DNA of 19,536 nucleotides from Actinomycetes bacterium (lineage in GTDB: Bacteria > Actinomycetota > Acidimicrobiia > Acidimicrobiales > Palsa-688), in NCBI GenBank assembly GCA_021827225.1, contig JAKAXG010000012.1:1-19536 (forward strand), given 5' to 3'. The first letter of the stretch is position 1. Each line of letters starts with the position of its first letter. A program made the translations under genes and the position numbers. Shown in pieces: positions 1-7,627 of this stretch. The notes under the pieces are model-generated. The model ran no database searches and had not been told where the DNA came from. It worked only from the letters and a program-made list of their open reading frames with translations.

Positions 1-145
1 TGGGCCTCCGCAGCAGCTGAACCAGCAACCGGAACGAAAGTCGCTCGTCGGGCGGCTCCTGCTCCGCCGCCTTCTGCTGCAGGACGAACCCGACGGCGAT
101 CATCAGCGCTCCGCCGAGCCCGGCGGCTACGGAGACGACGTGCAC
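1..145 (-). CDS. DMT-family permease, 5' fragment (runs off the window)
   Basis: The first 48 codons of a minus-strand gene are visible; the rest lies beyond base 1. The N-terminus begins VHVVSVAAGLGGALMIAVGF, followed by VLQQKAAEQEPPDERLSFRL and LVQLLRRP. A first hydrophobic helix, then a VLQQ-AAEQEPP-x-ERL segment ending in LLRRP, is the pattern I know from actinobacterial drug/metabolite-transporter (DMT/EamA-like) inner-membrane permeases, where VLQQ sits just after helix 1. The GTG start at 145-143 is chosen because a GGAAAG ribosome-binding sequence lies 9 bases upstream and no in-frame ATG is found further up. The gene is divergent from the MFS transporter at 326, so the 180-base gap probably holds both promoters. 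Substrate cannot be told. The family call rests on a short fragment. Confidence 0.6.
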   Translation of the reverse strand, partial: MHVVSVAAGLGGALMIAVGFVLQQKAAEQEPPDERLSFRLLVQLLRRP

Positions 146-325
146 AGAGGCGCTCTTTCCGGGGGGAGGCCCGCTGCGACCCCGACGGCCGCGGCCGCTC
201 CGACGACGGAACTCATGGAATGCACATTCCCGTCGCCCGCCATCCCTAACGGACCCGGCGCGACCCGACCGGGTGCGGCCAGGCCACCCGCAGGGGCGCT
301 GTGACGTCCGGCCACCCCCGGGTAT
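146..325. other. Divergent intergenic region between two transporter genes
   Basis: There is no plausible gene in these 180 bases. They separate the permease fragment (minus) from the MFS gene (plus) and should contain both promoters. The only clear structure is a dyad at 217-230, listed separately. Its neighbourhood (about 209-230) is the least GC-rich part of the gap. Confidence 0.5.
217..230. promoter_or_regulatory. Dyad GGAATG-CA-CATTCC (possible operator)
   Basis: A perfect 6-bp inverted repeat with a 2-base centre (GGAATG CA CATTCC) lies in the divergent gap. Flanking CGACGG (204-209) and CCGTCG (230-235) are also complementary. The position and comparatively A/T-containing core suit a regulator dimer shared by both promoters, but no known operator consensus was recognised. 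Confidence 0.3.
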
Positions 326-2026
326 GTGGGCCCGGTAGGAACGGATTCGAGCGGAGATGCTGGTGGCGGCGATACAACCCGAGCGGGCCGGGCGGTAGGG
401 GCGTTGACCCAGGCCCGCCTCGCCAGACTGCAGCAGCACCTGCCCGACTGGATCACCGACCGCGTCCGCTCCGGCGAGCAGGCGGTGTCGGAGAAGCTGG
501 GCGGCCCGGCCCGCACCCGGGTCATAGTGCTGCTGGCCTGCATCCTGGCCCTGGACAGCGCCGACAAGGGGGCGGTGGGGGCCATGGCCCCCCAGCTCGA
601 AGCGGCCTTCCACATCGGGAACCTGGACATCGGCATCCTGTCCACGGTGTCCTCGCTGGTCGGGGCCCTGGCCGCCCTGCCCCTGGGGGTGCTCACCGAC
701 CGGACCCGACGGGTGCGGTTGCTCACCATCAGCATCGTCATCTGGGCCGCCGCCGAGGCGGTCAGCGGCTTCTCGACCTCCTACGTCATGCTGCTCCTGA
801 TCCGGCTGGCCCTGGGCGCGGTCACCGCCACCGCCGGCCCGGCGGTCGGATCCCTGACCGGCGACCTGTTCCCGGCGGGCGAGCGGTCGCGCATCTACGG
901 CTTCATCCTGACCGGGGATCTCCTGGGCGCCGGCGCCGGGCTCTTGATCTCCGGGGACGTGGCCTCGATCAGCTGGCGGGCCGGGTTCGTGGTCCTGGCC
1001 CTACCCAGCCTGGCCCTGGCCTGGGTCATCCACCGCTACTTCCCGGAGCCGGCCCGGGGCGGGCAGAGCCACCTGGAGCCGGGCGACGAGCGGATCGTGG
1101 CCACGGAGGAGGCCGCCGACGCTGACCGCCCGGCGGCGGCGGAGGCCTCGAGCCGGCCCGCCGATGACTCCGTAGCCTTGGAGCAGGTTCAGGAAAAAGG
1201 GATCGCCCCCAATCCTGAAGTCGTACTCGAAGGTGACCCGACGCGCCTGAGCCTCTGGGAAGCCGTGAAGTGGGTCCTCAAGGTCCGGACCAATGTCCTG
1301 CTCATCGTGTCGTCGGCCCTCGGCTACTTCTTCTTCGCCGGGCTGAAGACCTTCGCCGTGCTGTTCGCCCGGGGCCAGTACGGCATAAGCCAGTCCGTGG
1401 CCACCCTGCTGGCGGTGATAGTGGGGGCGGCGGCCATCGTCGGCATCCTCGCCGGCGGCCGGACCGCGGACCGCATGCTGGGGCACGGGCGGATCAACGC
1501 CCGCCTGATCGTGGGGGCGGTCGGCTACTTCACGGCGGCGGTGATCTTCATCCCCGCTCTGCTGACCCACAACCTGGCCCTGGCCCTGCCCCTGGTCATG
1601 ATCGGGGCGGCCGCCCTGTCGGCACCGAACGCGCCGGGCGACGCCGCCCGCCTGGACGTGGTCCCGTCCCGGATGTGGGGCCGGACGGAGGCCATCCGCA
1701 CCTTCCTGCGCACGCTGCTCGAGGCGTTCGCACCGCTGCTGTTCGGCTACGTGTCGCAGCTGTTCGGCAGTCCGGGCGGGGCCGGCCTGGGAACGGGGGT
1801 GGACAACAAGGCCGCCCACGTGTCGGCGGCCTCGGCCCACGGCCTCTCCTACGCCTTCCTGGTGATGCTCGCCCCGCTGGCCGCCGGCGGGTACTTCCTG
1901 CTGCGGGCCCGGCGCACCTACCCCACCGACGTGGCCTCGGCGGCGGAGTCCGAACGGCGGACCACCACCGGGGGGGACCGGTCCGGCGAGGCGGAGGAGG
2001 CCCGGGCGGCGGACAGCCGGAACTAG
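326..2026 (+). CDS. MFS transporter, spinster-like
   Basis: A 566-residue inner-membrane transporter of the major facilitator superfamily. After a hydrophilic N-terminus of about 62 residues come six helices (about 64-236). The MFS motif A, GVLTDRTRR, sits at 121-129 between helices 2 and 3, and the conserved segment GSLTGDLFPAGERSRIYG at about 175-192. A long charged cytoplasmic loop (about 242-318) leads to a second set of six helices (about 322-527), with a second motif-A-like GGRTADR at 377-383. The overall look is closest to spinster-like or sugar-phosphate-type MFS proteins. The C-terminal tail is hydrophilic. GTG at 326 gives the longest form, but a TTG at 404 preceded by GGTAGGGG is a real alternative because residues 1-26 look non-conserved. 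Substrate unknown. It stands alone, convergent with the next gene. Confidence 0.85.
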   Translation: MGPVGTDSSGDAGGGDTTRAGRAVGALTQARLARLQQHLPDWITDRVRSGEQAVSEKLGGPARTRVIVLLACILALDSADKGAVGAMAPQLEAAFHIGNLDIGILSTVSSLVGALAALPLGVLTDRTRRVRLLTISIVIWAAAEAVSGFSTSYVMLLLIRLALGAVTATAGPAVGSLTGDLFPAGERSRIYGFILTGDLLGAGAGLLISGDVASISWRAGFVVLALPSLALAWVIHRYFPEPARGGQSHLEPGDERIVATEEAADADRPAAAEASSRPADDSVALEQVQEKGIAPNPEVVLEGDPTRLSLWEAVKWVLKVRTNVLLIVSSALGYFFFAGLKTFAVLFARGQYGISQSVATLLAVIVGAAAIVGILAGGRTADRMLGHGRINARLIVGAVGYFTAAVIFIPALLTHNLALALPLVMIGAAALSAPNAPGDAARLDVVPSRMWGRTEAIRTFLRTLLEAFAPLLFGYVSQLFGSPGGAGLGTGVDNKAAHVSAASAHGLSYAFLVMLAPLAAGGYFLLRARRTYPTDVASAAESERRTTTGGDRSGEAEEARAADSRN

Positions 2027-2030
2027 CGCC

Positions 2031-2092
2031 GGCGCCGGCCGGGTACCGGGTCACGGCGCTGCCCGGGTACCGGGTCACGGCGCCGGCCGGGG
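2031..2092. repeat. Duplicated GC-rich intergenic repeat (24-bp period)
   Basis: CCGGGTACCGGGTCACGGCG occurs twice, from 2039 and from 2063 (24 bases apart), each followed by C. The pair is framed by two copies of GGCGCCGGCCGGG (2031-2043 and 2079-2091). It fills the gap between the convergent MFS gene and the small gene at 2113. The self-complementary GGCGCCGGCC blocks could fold and serve as a bidirectional terminator, but there is no T tract. Confidence 0.6.
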
Positions 2093-2112
2093 CTGGCGCC
2101 GGACCGGTCAGG

Positions 2113-2553
2113 CTAGGAGAAGAGGTCCATCCCCTGGCTGCCGGCGCCGCTGGCGCTGCCCGTCTCGGCCGGCCGGCCGGCGCCGCCCACGCCGGGGGCG
2201 TAGCCCCGAGCGAGCACGCCCGGCCCGTCGATCAGCTCCGGATAGCAGCCGGCGTCGAACGCCCGGATGAACCGGGCCACGGGTCCGGGCAGCAGCGTGA
2301 CGGACGGGAGGCGCGAGCCGGTGCGGAACACCCGGACCGACCACTCCTTGACGACCACCCGCCGGACGGACATCTCGGTTCCGACCACGGCCTGGAGGTA
2401 ACGGGCCAGGGCGCACTCGCTCACCTCGCCGGGTAGACCTCGGACCCCTTCCTCGTTCAGTCGCCCGGCCACCGCGTCGGGGGAGTCCCCGATCTCCTGG
2501 ATGTAGTGCCGCACCGATCGGCGCAGCTGCCGGCTGGTCAACTCAGCACCCAT
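2113..2553 (-). CDS. Conserved-looking hypothetical protein, 146 aa
   Basis: I do not recognise a family. The 146-residue protein begins MGAELTSRQLRRSVRHYIQE. Its N-terminal part (about 1-55) is predicted helical, with a segment DSPDAVAGRLNEEGV that resembles the spacing of a small winged-helix or HTH DNA-binding region. A more beta-rich basic middle follows (VRRVVVKEWSVRVFRTGSRL), then a helical stretch with FIRAFDAGCYPELID. The last 35 residues are a Gly/Ala/Ser-rich tail ending GMDLFS. The ATG at 2553 is chosen over longer in-frame starts because GGGGAG sits 6 bases upstream and the sequence before it is Gly/Pro-rich non-coding style. The gene is divergent from the helicase at 2712, sharing a 158-base promoter region, which hints at linked regulation. 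No catalytic motif is seen. Confidence 0.7.
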   Translation of the reverse strand: MGAELTSRQLRRSVRHYIQEIGDSPDAVAGRLNEEGVRGLPGEVSECALARYLQAVVGTEMSVRRVVVKEWSVRVFRTGSRLPSVTLLPGPVARFIRAFDAGCYPELIDGPGVLARGYAPGVGGAGRPAETGSASGAGSQGMDLFS

Positions 2554-2711
2554 TGCCTGCTCCCCTCTTACGAACCCAACCGCTGGCGCGGTCCCCACAT
2601 CCTCCAGATACCCCCCGCCACACCCGTCAACCCACCAGGGCGGACCCCCGGAGGCGGCGGGGCGTGGCAAACTGCTGGACCCCCTCCTGTTCCTGTGCCT
2701 TCGTACCGACT

Positions 2712-4394
2712 GTGACCCGCCGCGTCCATCTCCGCCCCTGGCAGAAGGAGGCGCTGGAGCGTTTCCTGAAGGCGGGGACCACTGACTTCCTCACCGTCGC
2801 CACCCCCGGGGCGGGCAAGACCACCTTCGCTCTGACCGCCGCGGTCAACCGGCTGGCCGCCCCCGACGGGCCCCGCCGGCTGATCGTGGTGGCGCCCACC
2901 GCCCACCTGAAGAGGCAGTGGGCGGCGGCCGCGGCGGCCTTCGGCGTGCACCTCGACCACCAGTGGTCACCGGCCGAGGGGCCCCTCCCGGCGGACATGC
3001 ACGGGATCGTCACCACCTACCAGCAGGTGGCCGCCTGCGCCCCCCTTCTGGCCCGGCAGGCCGCCGGCTCTATGGTCGTCTTCGACGAGATCCACCACGC
3101 CGGCGACGACCGGGCGTGGGGTTCGTCGGTCCGCCAGGCGTTCGAGGGGGCGGCTCTGCGGCTGTCGCTGTCGGGTACCCCGTTCCGCTCGGACACGCAG
3201 AGCATCCCCTTTCTCCGCTACGAACTCGACGAGGCCCGGCCCGACTACGAGTACGGCTACGGGCAGGCTCTGGCCGACGGCCGGGTGGTGCGGCCCGTGT
3301 ACTTCCCCCGCGCCAACGGCCAGATGGAGTGGAGCGCCCCGGACGGTTCCACCTGGTCGGCGAGCTTCGACGACGCCCTCGACACGGTCCGGGCCAACCA
3401 GCGGCTGCGGGCCGCCCTGTCGCTGGAGGGCGACTGGCTGCCGACGGTGCTGAAGGCGGCGCACGAACGGCTCATGGACATCCGCCGCCACCATCCCGAC
3501 GCCGGCGGCCTGGTGATCGCCACCGACCAGGACCACGCCCGGGGTATCGCCGACGCCCTGGCCTGGCGTCACGGCGTGAAGCCCGTGGTGGCCACCTCGG
3601 ACGACGCCGGGGCGTCGGACCGGATCGCCGGGTTCGCGGCGTCCGACGAGCCCTGGCTGGTGGCCGTGCGGATGGTCTCGGAGGGGGTGGACATCCCCCG
3701 GCTGCGCGTGGGGGTTTACGCCACGACCACCACCACCGAGCTGTTCTTCCGCCAGGCGGTCGGCCGCCTGGTCCGCTGGACGGTGGGCGTGCCGGCGCAG
3801 CGGTCGTACCTGTTCATCCCCGACGACTCCCGGCTGCGGGGGTGGGCCTACCGCATCGCCGAGACCCGCCGGCACAGCCTGCGCAAGGAGTCGGCGGAGA
3901 AGCCCGAACCCGACCCGGCGGAGCTGGACGAGCTGCGCGAGGAGCAGGTGCGCGACAGTGAGCAGCTGTCGCTGTTCGCCGTCATCTCGGCGGTGGCCAC
4001 CGACCTGCACGACGGGGACAGCCAGGCCGCGGGGGGCTCGGGGGTGCTGGACGGAACCGAGCCGGGCGGCGATGCGGACGGGGTCGCCCCGGCTGAGCCC
4101 GTCGACGACGGCCTGGTGGTGGACCTCCCGGTGCTGGCCGGGCCGGCCGGCCGGGTGGTGGCATCGGGGCTCGGCGACTCCGGGGCGCTGCTGACCCGGC
4201 GGGAGGTGAAGACCCGGCTGAGGGACGCCAACTCCGAGCTGGCCCGGGCCCTGGCCCACAAGACCGGCTGGCCCCACGCCAAGGTCAACGCCGAACTGAA
4301 CCGTCTGGCCGGGGTGCGGCGGGTGACGGAGGCCACGGTGGAGCAGCTGCAGCGCCGGCTGCGCCAGGCCGAGCACTGGTACAACCGGATCTAG
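2712..4394 (+). CDS. DEAD/DEAH-box (SF2) helicase, SSL2-like
   Basis: A 560-residue cytoplasmic superfamily-2 ATP-dependent helicase or translocase. Visible motifs are the Q-like HLRPWQKEAL near the N-terminus, Walker A ATPGAGKT (30-37), motif Ia VVAPTAHLKRQW (59-70), Walker B DEIH (125-128), motif III SGTPFRSD (154-161), motif V MVSEGVDIPR (321-330) and motif VI RQAVGRLVRW (347-356). A Glu/Asp-rich linker (about 385-470) leads to a C-terminal basic helical region (about 497-560), perhaps a DNA-contact domain. The GTG at 2712 begins MTRRVHLRPW, where homology-like sequence starts; upstream codons read as low-complexity spacer. No clear ribosome-binding site precedes it, so initiation may be leaderless. 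It is divergent from the 146-aa gene, and 18 bases separate its stop from that of the convergent HAD gene. The exact nucleic-acid role is unknown. Confidence 0.9.
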   Translation: MTRRVHLRPWQKEALERFLKAGTTDFLTVATPGAGKTTFALTAAVNRLAAPDGPRRLIVVAPTAHLKRQWAAAAAAFGVHLDHQWSPAEGPLPADMHGIVTTYQQVAACAPLLARQAAGSMVVFDEIHHAGDDRAWGSSVRQAFEGAALRLSLSGTPFRSDTQSIPFLRYELDEARPDYEYGYGQALADGRVVRPVYFPRANGQMEWSAPDGSTWSASFDDALDTVRANQRLRAALSLEGDWLPTVLKAAHERLMDIRRHHPDAGGLVIATDQDHARGIADALAWRHGVKPVVATSDDAGASDRIAGFAASDEPWLVAVRMVSEGVDIPRLRVGVYATTTTTELFFRQAVGRLVRWTVGVPAQRSYLFIPDDSRLRGWAYRIAETRRHSLRKESAEKPEPDPAELDELREEQVRDSEQLSLFAVISAVATDLHDGDSQAAGGSGVLDGTEPGGDADGVAPAEPVDDGLVVDLPVLAGPAGRVVASGLGDSGALLTRREVKTRLRDANSELARALAHKTGWPHAKVNAELNRLAGVRRVTEATVEQLQRRLRQAEHWYNRI

Positions 4395-4412
4395 ACATCC
4401 CTCATCGGGCGG

Positions 4413-5093
4413 CTACCGCGGCGGGGCCAGGAGGGAGACCAAGCCGTCGATGCCTCCCAGCTCCCAGGTGGGACGCTCGAAGTGGGAGGGGTAGGGTCCG
4501 CCATCCCGGTTGATCCAAGCGGTGGACAGACCGGTCCGGGCGGCGCCGTGGATGTCCCACGGGTGGACCGCCACCAGAACCATCTGCGCCGGGTCGGTGC
4601 CGCACTGCTGCGCCGCATACCGGTAGGCCTGCTCGGCGGGTTTCCAGACCCCGGCGTCTTCCACCGACATCAGCCGCTCGAACCGATCGAGCAGCCCAGC
4701 CCTCCCCAACAGGCCCTCACCCACCGAGACCGACCCGTTGCTGAGCGTGACCAGCCGCAGGCCGGCGTCCCTCAGGCCCCGCACCCCCGGTTCCACGTCG
4801 GGATGGATCCGGAGGCCGGTGAAGGCGGACATGACCTGGCGGACGGCCGAGTCGGGATCCACCCGGAGCGGCCGGCCGTGGATCACCTGGCGCAGGACCT
4901 GCTCGCCGATGGCCGCGAAGCTCGCGTTCACACCGGTCGCCGTCAGGGCGAATCCGTCACGCAGGACGGAGGCGAACCATGTCGGCGCCAGCGCACCGGG
5001 CAGGCCCACACCCTCGAAGCGCTGGGACAGGGGCGACAGGTCCGAGAGAGTCTCGTTGACGTCGAACACGACGACGGAGGGTTTGGGCGTCAT
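4413..5093 (-). CDS. Haloacid dehalogenase, type II (HAD superfamily)
   Basis: A 226-residue cytoplasmic HAD hydrolase, the usual length for (S)-2-haloacid dehalogenases. Motif I is FDVNETL with nucleophile Asp11. Motif II is VTLSNGS with Ser118. Motif III is VWKPAEQAY with Lys151. Motif IV is AVHPWDIHGAARTGL with Asp180, followed by STAWINR. The FDVNETL and HPWD signatures are those of the type II haloacid dehalogenase group, which hydrolyses the carbon-halogen bond of 2-halo acids. Many members act on other small substrates, so the substrate is uncertain. ATG at 5093 is the natural start; a GGAGGTG lies about 20 bases upstream, farther than ideal. It is convergent with the helicase and divergent from the glycan locus. 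Family assignment is firm; physiological role is not. Confidence 0.88.
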   Translation of the reverse strand: MTPKPSVVVFDVNETLSDLSPLSQRFEGVGLPGALAPTWFASVLRDGFALTATGVNASFAAIGEQVLRQVIHGRPLRVDPDSAVRQVMSAFTGLRIHPDVEPGVRGLRDAGLRLVTLSNGSVSVGEGLLGRAGLLDRFERLMSVEDAGVWKPAEQAYRYAAQQCGTDPAQMVLVAVHPWDIHGAARTGLSTAWINRDGGPYPSHFERPTWELGGIDGLVSLLAPPR

Positions 5094-5302
5094 CCGCAGT
5101 CGATACCCGCCCCACCTCCCGGGTAGCCCCCCACGGCGGTGCCGGCCGGGAAGGAGATCCGGGGGGCGGTGTCGAAGTACTCACGCCGGCCGAGACCGAA
5201 TTGTCGCTTTCGACCGGTTGGAACTGAAAAACGGGCAGGGTCGAGCGTCAGGGTTAGCCCTACACCTGACGTCTCCAGACCCTGACGACGGCAGGGGCGC
5301 CC
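5094..5302. other. Divergent intergenic region upstream of the glycan locus
   Basis: These 209 bases carry no credible gene. A locally A/T-richer stretch (about 5196-5232) contains TTGGAACTGAAAAAC, a possible -35 or ECF-type GGAAC element. No matching -10 could be fixed with confidence. The 7-mer repeats at 5246-5287 lie between this stretch and the first start codon at 5303. Confidence 0.4.
5246..5287. promoter_or_regulatory. CGTCAGG / CCTGACG / CCTGACG repeat, possible operator
   Basis: CGTCAGG (5246-5252) is the exact reverse complement of CCTGACG at 5265-5271, with a 12-base spacer. CCTGACG occurs again at 5281-5287, 16 bases after the previous copy. The spacer holds a smaller hairpin, AGGG-TTAG-CCCT (5250-5261). 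The set lies 15-57 bases before the first gene of the polysaccharide locus, where a repressor site or 5'-leader structure would act on the whole operon. No named regulator matches. Confidence 0.4.
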
Positions 5303-6157
5303 ATGACGATTTCTCCACTATCCGACGCCGAATACGACCAGGCCTGGCCCGACGGGGCGGTCATCGACCTCACCCAGGTGCGGCGGGCACTGATCCACGA
5401 CGGGACCCGCCGCCGCCAGCCGGTATCGGTCGGGACCACGCTCGATCTGGTTATACCCGCCTTCAACGAAGAACTACGCATCGGCCGGACAATTGACGCG
5501 CTCGGCGAGCTGATTGTCGCCGAAGGTCTGCCCGTCCGGCTGGTGGTGGTGGACAACGGATCGGTCGACGGGACCGCCGCCGTCGTCGATGCCCGCTCCG
5601 GCCAGGGGGTCGAGCTGGAGCTCATCAGCTGTAACCGCCGTGGCAAGGGCGCCGCGGTGCGGGCCGGGATACTGCACTCCTCGGCGCCGTTCGTCGGCTA
5701 CTGCGACGCCGATCTCCCCGTGCCCGCCGAGTCGCTGTGCTGGGCCGTCGACCTGTTGAACTCCGGGTGGGAGGCGGTGATCGGCTCCCGCCGCTGCAGT
5801 GGAGCGTCCTACAGCGTGACCCAGCCCCTCAGCCGGCGGCTCGGCAGCACCGCGTTCCGGCTGGCCTCAGCCGACCTCCGGGGGCCGATACGCGACACCC
5901 AGTGCGGGTTCAAGTTCTTCAGCCGCCCGCTCGCCCAGCGGCTGGTCCGGGATCTCACCGTGCAGGGGTTCGCCTTCGACGTGGAGCTGCTGGCCCGGGC
6001 CCGGCACCAGACCGGCCGCCTGATCGAGCTTCCCATCTCCTGGTCCGACCAGCCCGGGTCGTCGTTCCGGGCGGCCGTGGACGGGATCCGGGCGTTCCAC
6101 GAGCTGCACGTCGCCCGCCGGAACATCCGGCGCTGGCGGAAAGACGCCAGGACGTGA
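5303..6157 (+). CDS. GT2 family glycosyltransferase (Dpm1/Alg5-like polyprenyl-phosphate sugar synthase)
   Basis: A 284-residue inverting glycosyltransferase with a GT-A fold. Visible motifs are IPAFNEE (51-57), VVDNGSVDGT (82-91), RRGKGAAVRAG (112-122), the metal/nucleotide-binding DADLP (135-139), DTQCGFKFF (198-206), and QGFAFDVELL (221-230) followed by ELPISWSDQPGSSF. DTQCGFK and FAFDVELL are typical of dolichyl/polyprenyl-phosphate mannose or glucose synthases, which move a sugar from a nucleotide donor to a lipid phosphate on the cytoplasmic face. There is no C-terminal membrane domain, as in Dpm1-type soluble forms. Residues 1-45 are an N-terminal extension of unknown use. ATG at 5303 follows AGGGGC. 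It heads the glycan cluster, and its stop overlaps the next start by 4 bases (GTGA), so the two are translationally coupled. Confidence 0.9.
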   Translation: MTISPLSDAEYDQAWPDGAVIDLTQVRRALIHDGTRRRQPVSVGTTLDLVIPAFNEELRIGRTIDALGELIVAEGLPVRLVVVDNGSVDGTAAVVDARSGQGVELELISCNRRGKGAAVRAGILHSSAPFVGYCDADLPVPAESLCWAVDLLNSGWEAVIGSRRCSGASYSVTQPLSRRLGSTAFRLASADLRGPIRDTQCGFKFFSRPLAQRLVRDLTVQGFAFDVELLARARHQTGRLIELPISWSDQPGSSFRAAVDGIRAFHELHVARRNIRRWRKDART

Positions 6158-7617
6158 CCCGCCAACCGGCTGTTCCGCCCAGACGGCTGGTGGTCGTCAA
6201 CTGGAGGGACCGGGGCCATCCGGAGGCGGGAGGCGCCGAGGTGGTCTGCGAGGAGATAGCCCACCATCTGTCCGAACGCGGGTGGGAGGTCACCTATCTG
6301 ACCGCCCGGGGGGCCGGACAGAGCAGGAGCGATCGTCGCCGGGCCGTCCGCTACGTCCGGCTGGGGGGACGGTTCAGCGTCTACCCGCTCGCCTTGGCGT
6401 GGCTGCTCGTCAACCGCCGGCGGATAGACGCGGTGGTGGACTCGCAGAACGGGATTCCCTTCTTCTCCCCCCTGGCCGTGACCAGCAGGGCGGCGGTCGT
6501 GCTGCTCCTCCACCACGTGCACCAGGACCAGTTCGCCATGCACTTCTCCCCGATGGCGGCGCGCATCGGGCGGCTGCTCGAAGGGCCGATCAGCCGCCTG
6601 GCCTACCGGGACCGGACGATCCTGTCCGTGTCGGCCTCGACCAGGCAGTACGCCCGGCAGCTGCTCCAGCTGCGAGGCCCCATTCTGGTCGCCCCGCCCG
6701 GATCCCACCCGGTGCCCACCGCGGCCGACCGCCACCCGTCACCGCGGATCGTGTGCGTCGGCCGGCTGGTGGCCCACAAACGCCTGGAGCTGATCATCGG
6801 GTGCATGCCCGAGCTGCTGCAGCGCTGGCCGGACCTGGAACTGCACGTCGTGGGCGACGGAGCCGCCCGACCCGGCCTCGAGGCGGAGACCCGCCGGCTG
6901 GGCCTGCAGGCGTCCGTCACGTTCCACGGCATGGTGGACGAAGAGACCAAGACCCGGCTGGTGGCCAGCGGCTGGCTGGGCGCCACGGCGTCCGCCTTCG
7001 AGGGCTGGGGCCTGTCGGTCATCGAGGCCAACGCGGCCGGGCTGCCCATGGTCGGGTTGCACCGGCCGGGCATCCGCGACTCGATCCGCGACGGTGAGAC
7101 GGGATGGTTGGCCAGGTCGGAGGCGGATCTGGCGGCCACCCTCGGCCGGGCCATCGAGACCCTGTCGAACCCCGACACCGCCGCCCGGGTCTCCGCTGCC
7201 GCGCAGGCCTGGGCGGCGCGCTTCACATGGTCGGCGATGGCCGGCCGCACCGAAGCGGCGCTGCTGGCCGAGCACCGCCGCCGGCGCCTCGGCCGGTTCG
7301 ACCGCCGCTGCCCAGGCGACGGCGGGACGGTGGTCCAGGTCCCGGCGCATCTCGCCGGCTCGGTCAACCACGGCCAGCTCCGGATCCTCGACCGGGTCCG
7401 CCAGCACGACGACGGGACCCTGAGCATCCTGCTGGTCGGCGCGGACACCGAAGGAGCGACGGTGGCCATGGACCGCCTGCTGCCGGGTTGGGCCCGCCAG
7501 CAGGTCCGCCTGGCGGTGGCGCACCAGGCGGACTTCGTGGAGCTGCAACGCCGCCCGAACCCGGACGCCGCCGGAGTGCAGGTGGACGGAGCCCGCCAGG
7601 CGCTGAGCCCCGCCTGA
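6154..7617 (+). CDS. GT4 family glycosyltransferase with extra C-terminal domain
   Basis: A 487-residue retaining GT-B glycosyltransferase. The N-terminal half opens with RRLVVVNWRDRGHPEAGGAE, the Gly-rich acceptor-side loop typical of GT4 enzymes. The C-terminal half has RIVCVGRLVAHKRLELII (198-215), ELHVVGDGA (229-237), and the E-x7-E motif from Glu283 to Glu291 (FEGWGLSVIEANAAGLP), which binds the nucleotide-sugar donor. The GT-B fold should end near residue 375. About 110 further residues (RRRRLGRF... to the end) include a basic, Cys-containing linker and a beta-like region (GTVVQVP, LSILLVGADTEG) that I cannot assign. GTG at 6154 overlaps the GT2 stop by 4 bases; upstream in-frame sequence is the GT2 gene in another frame. 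It probably adds a sugar to a lipid-linked intermediate. Confidence 0.88.
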   Translation: MTRQPAVPPRRLVVVNWRDRGHPEAGGAEVVCEEIAHHLSERGWEVTYLTARGAGQSRSDRRRAVRYVRLGGRFSVYPLALAWLLVNRRRIDAVVDSQNGIPFFSPLAVTSRAAVVLLLHHVHQDQFAMHFSPMAARIGRLLEGPISRLAYRDRTILSVSASTRQYARQLLQLRGPILVAPPGSHPVPTAADRHPSPRIVCVGRLVAHKRLELIIGCMPELLQRWPDLELHVVGDGAARPGLEAETRRLGLQASVTFHGMVDEETKTRLVASGWLGATASAFEGWGLSVIEANAAGLPMVGLHRPGIRDSIRDGETGWLARSEADLAATLGRAIETLSNPDTAARVSAAAQAWAARFTWSAMAGRTEAALLAEHRRRRLGRFDRRCPGDGGTVVQVPAHLAGSVNHGQLRILDRVRQHDDGTLSILLVGADTEGATVAMDRLLPGWARQQVRLAVAHQADFVELQRRPNPDAAGVQVDGARQALSPA

Positions 7618-7627
7618 GACCGACCTG

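Noticed and set aside
2967..4376. Minus-strand open frame of 469 codons opposite the helicase
   Set aside because: His/Gly/Val-rich shadow with no family features; all helicase motifs are on the plus strand.
5220..5249. ECF-sigma promoter GGAAC ... CGTC before the glycan operon
   Set aside because: The spacing between the two boxes is 21 bases, longer than the usual ECF spacing, so it was not listed as a promoter.
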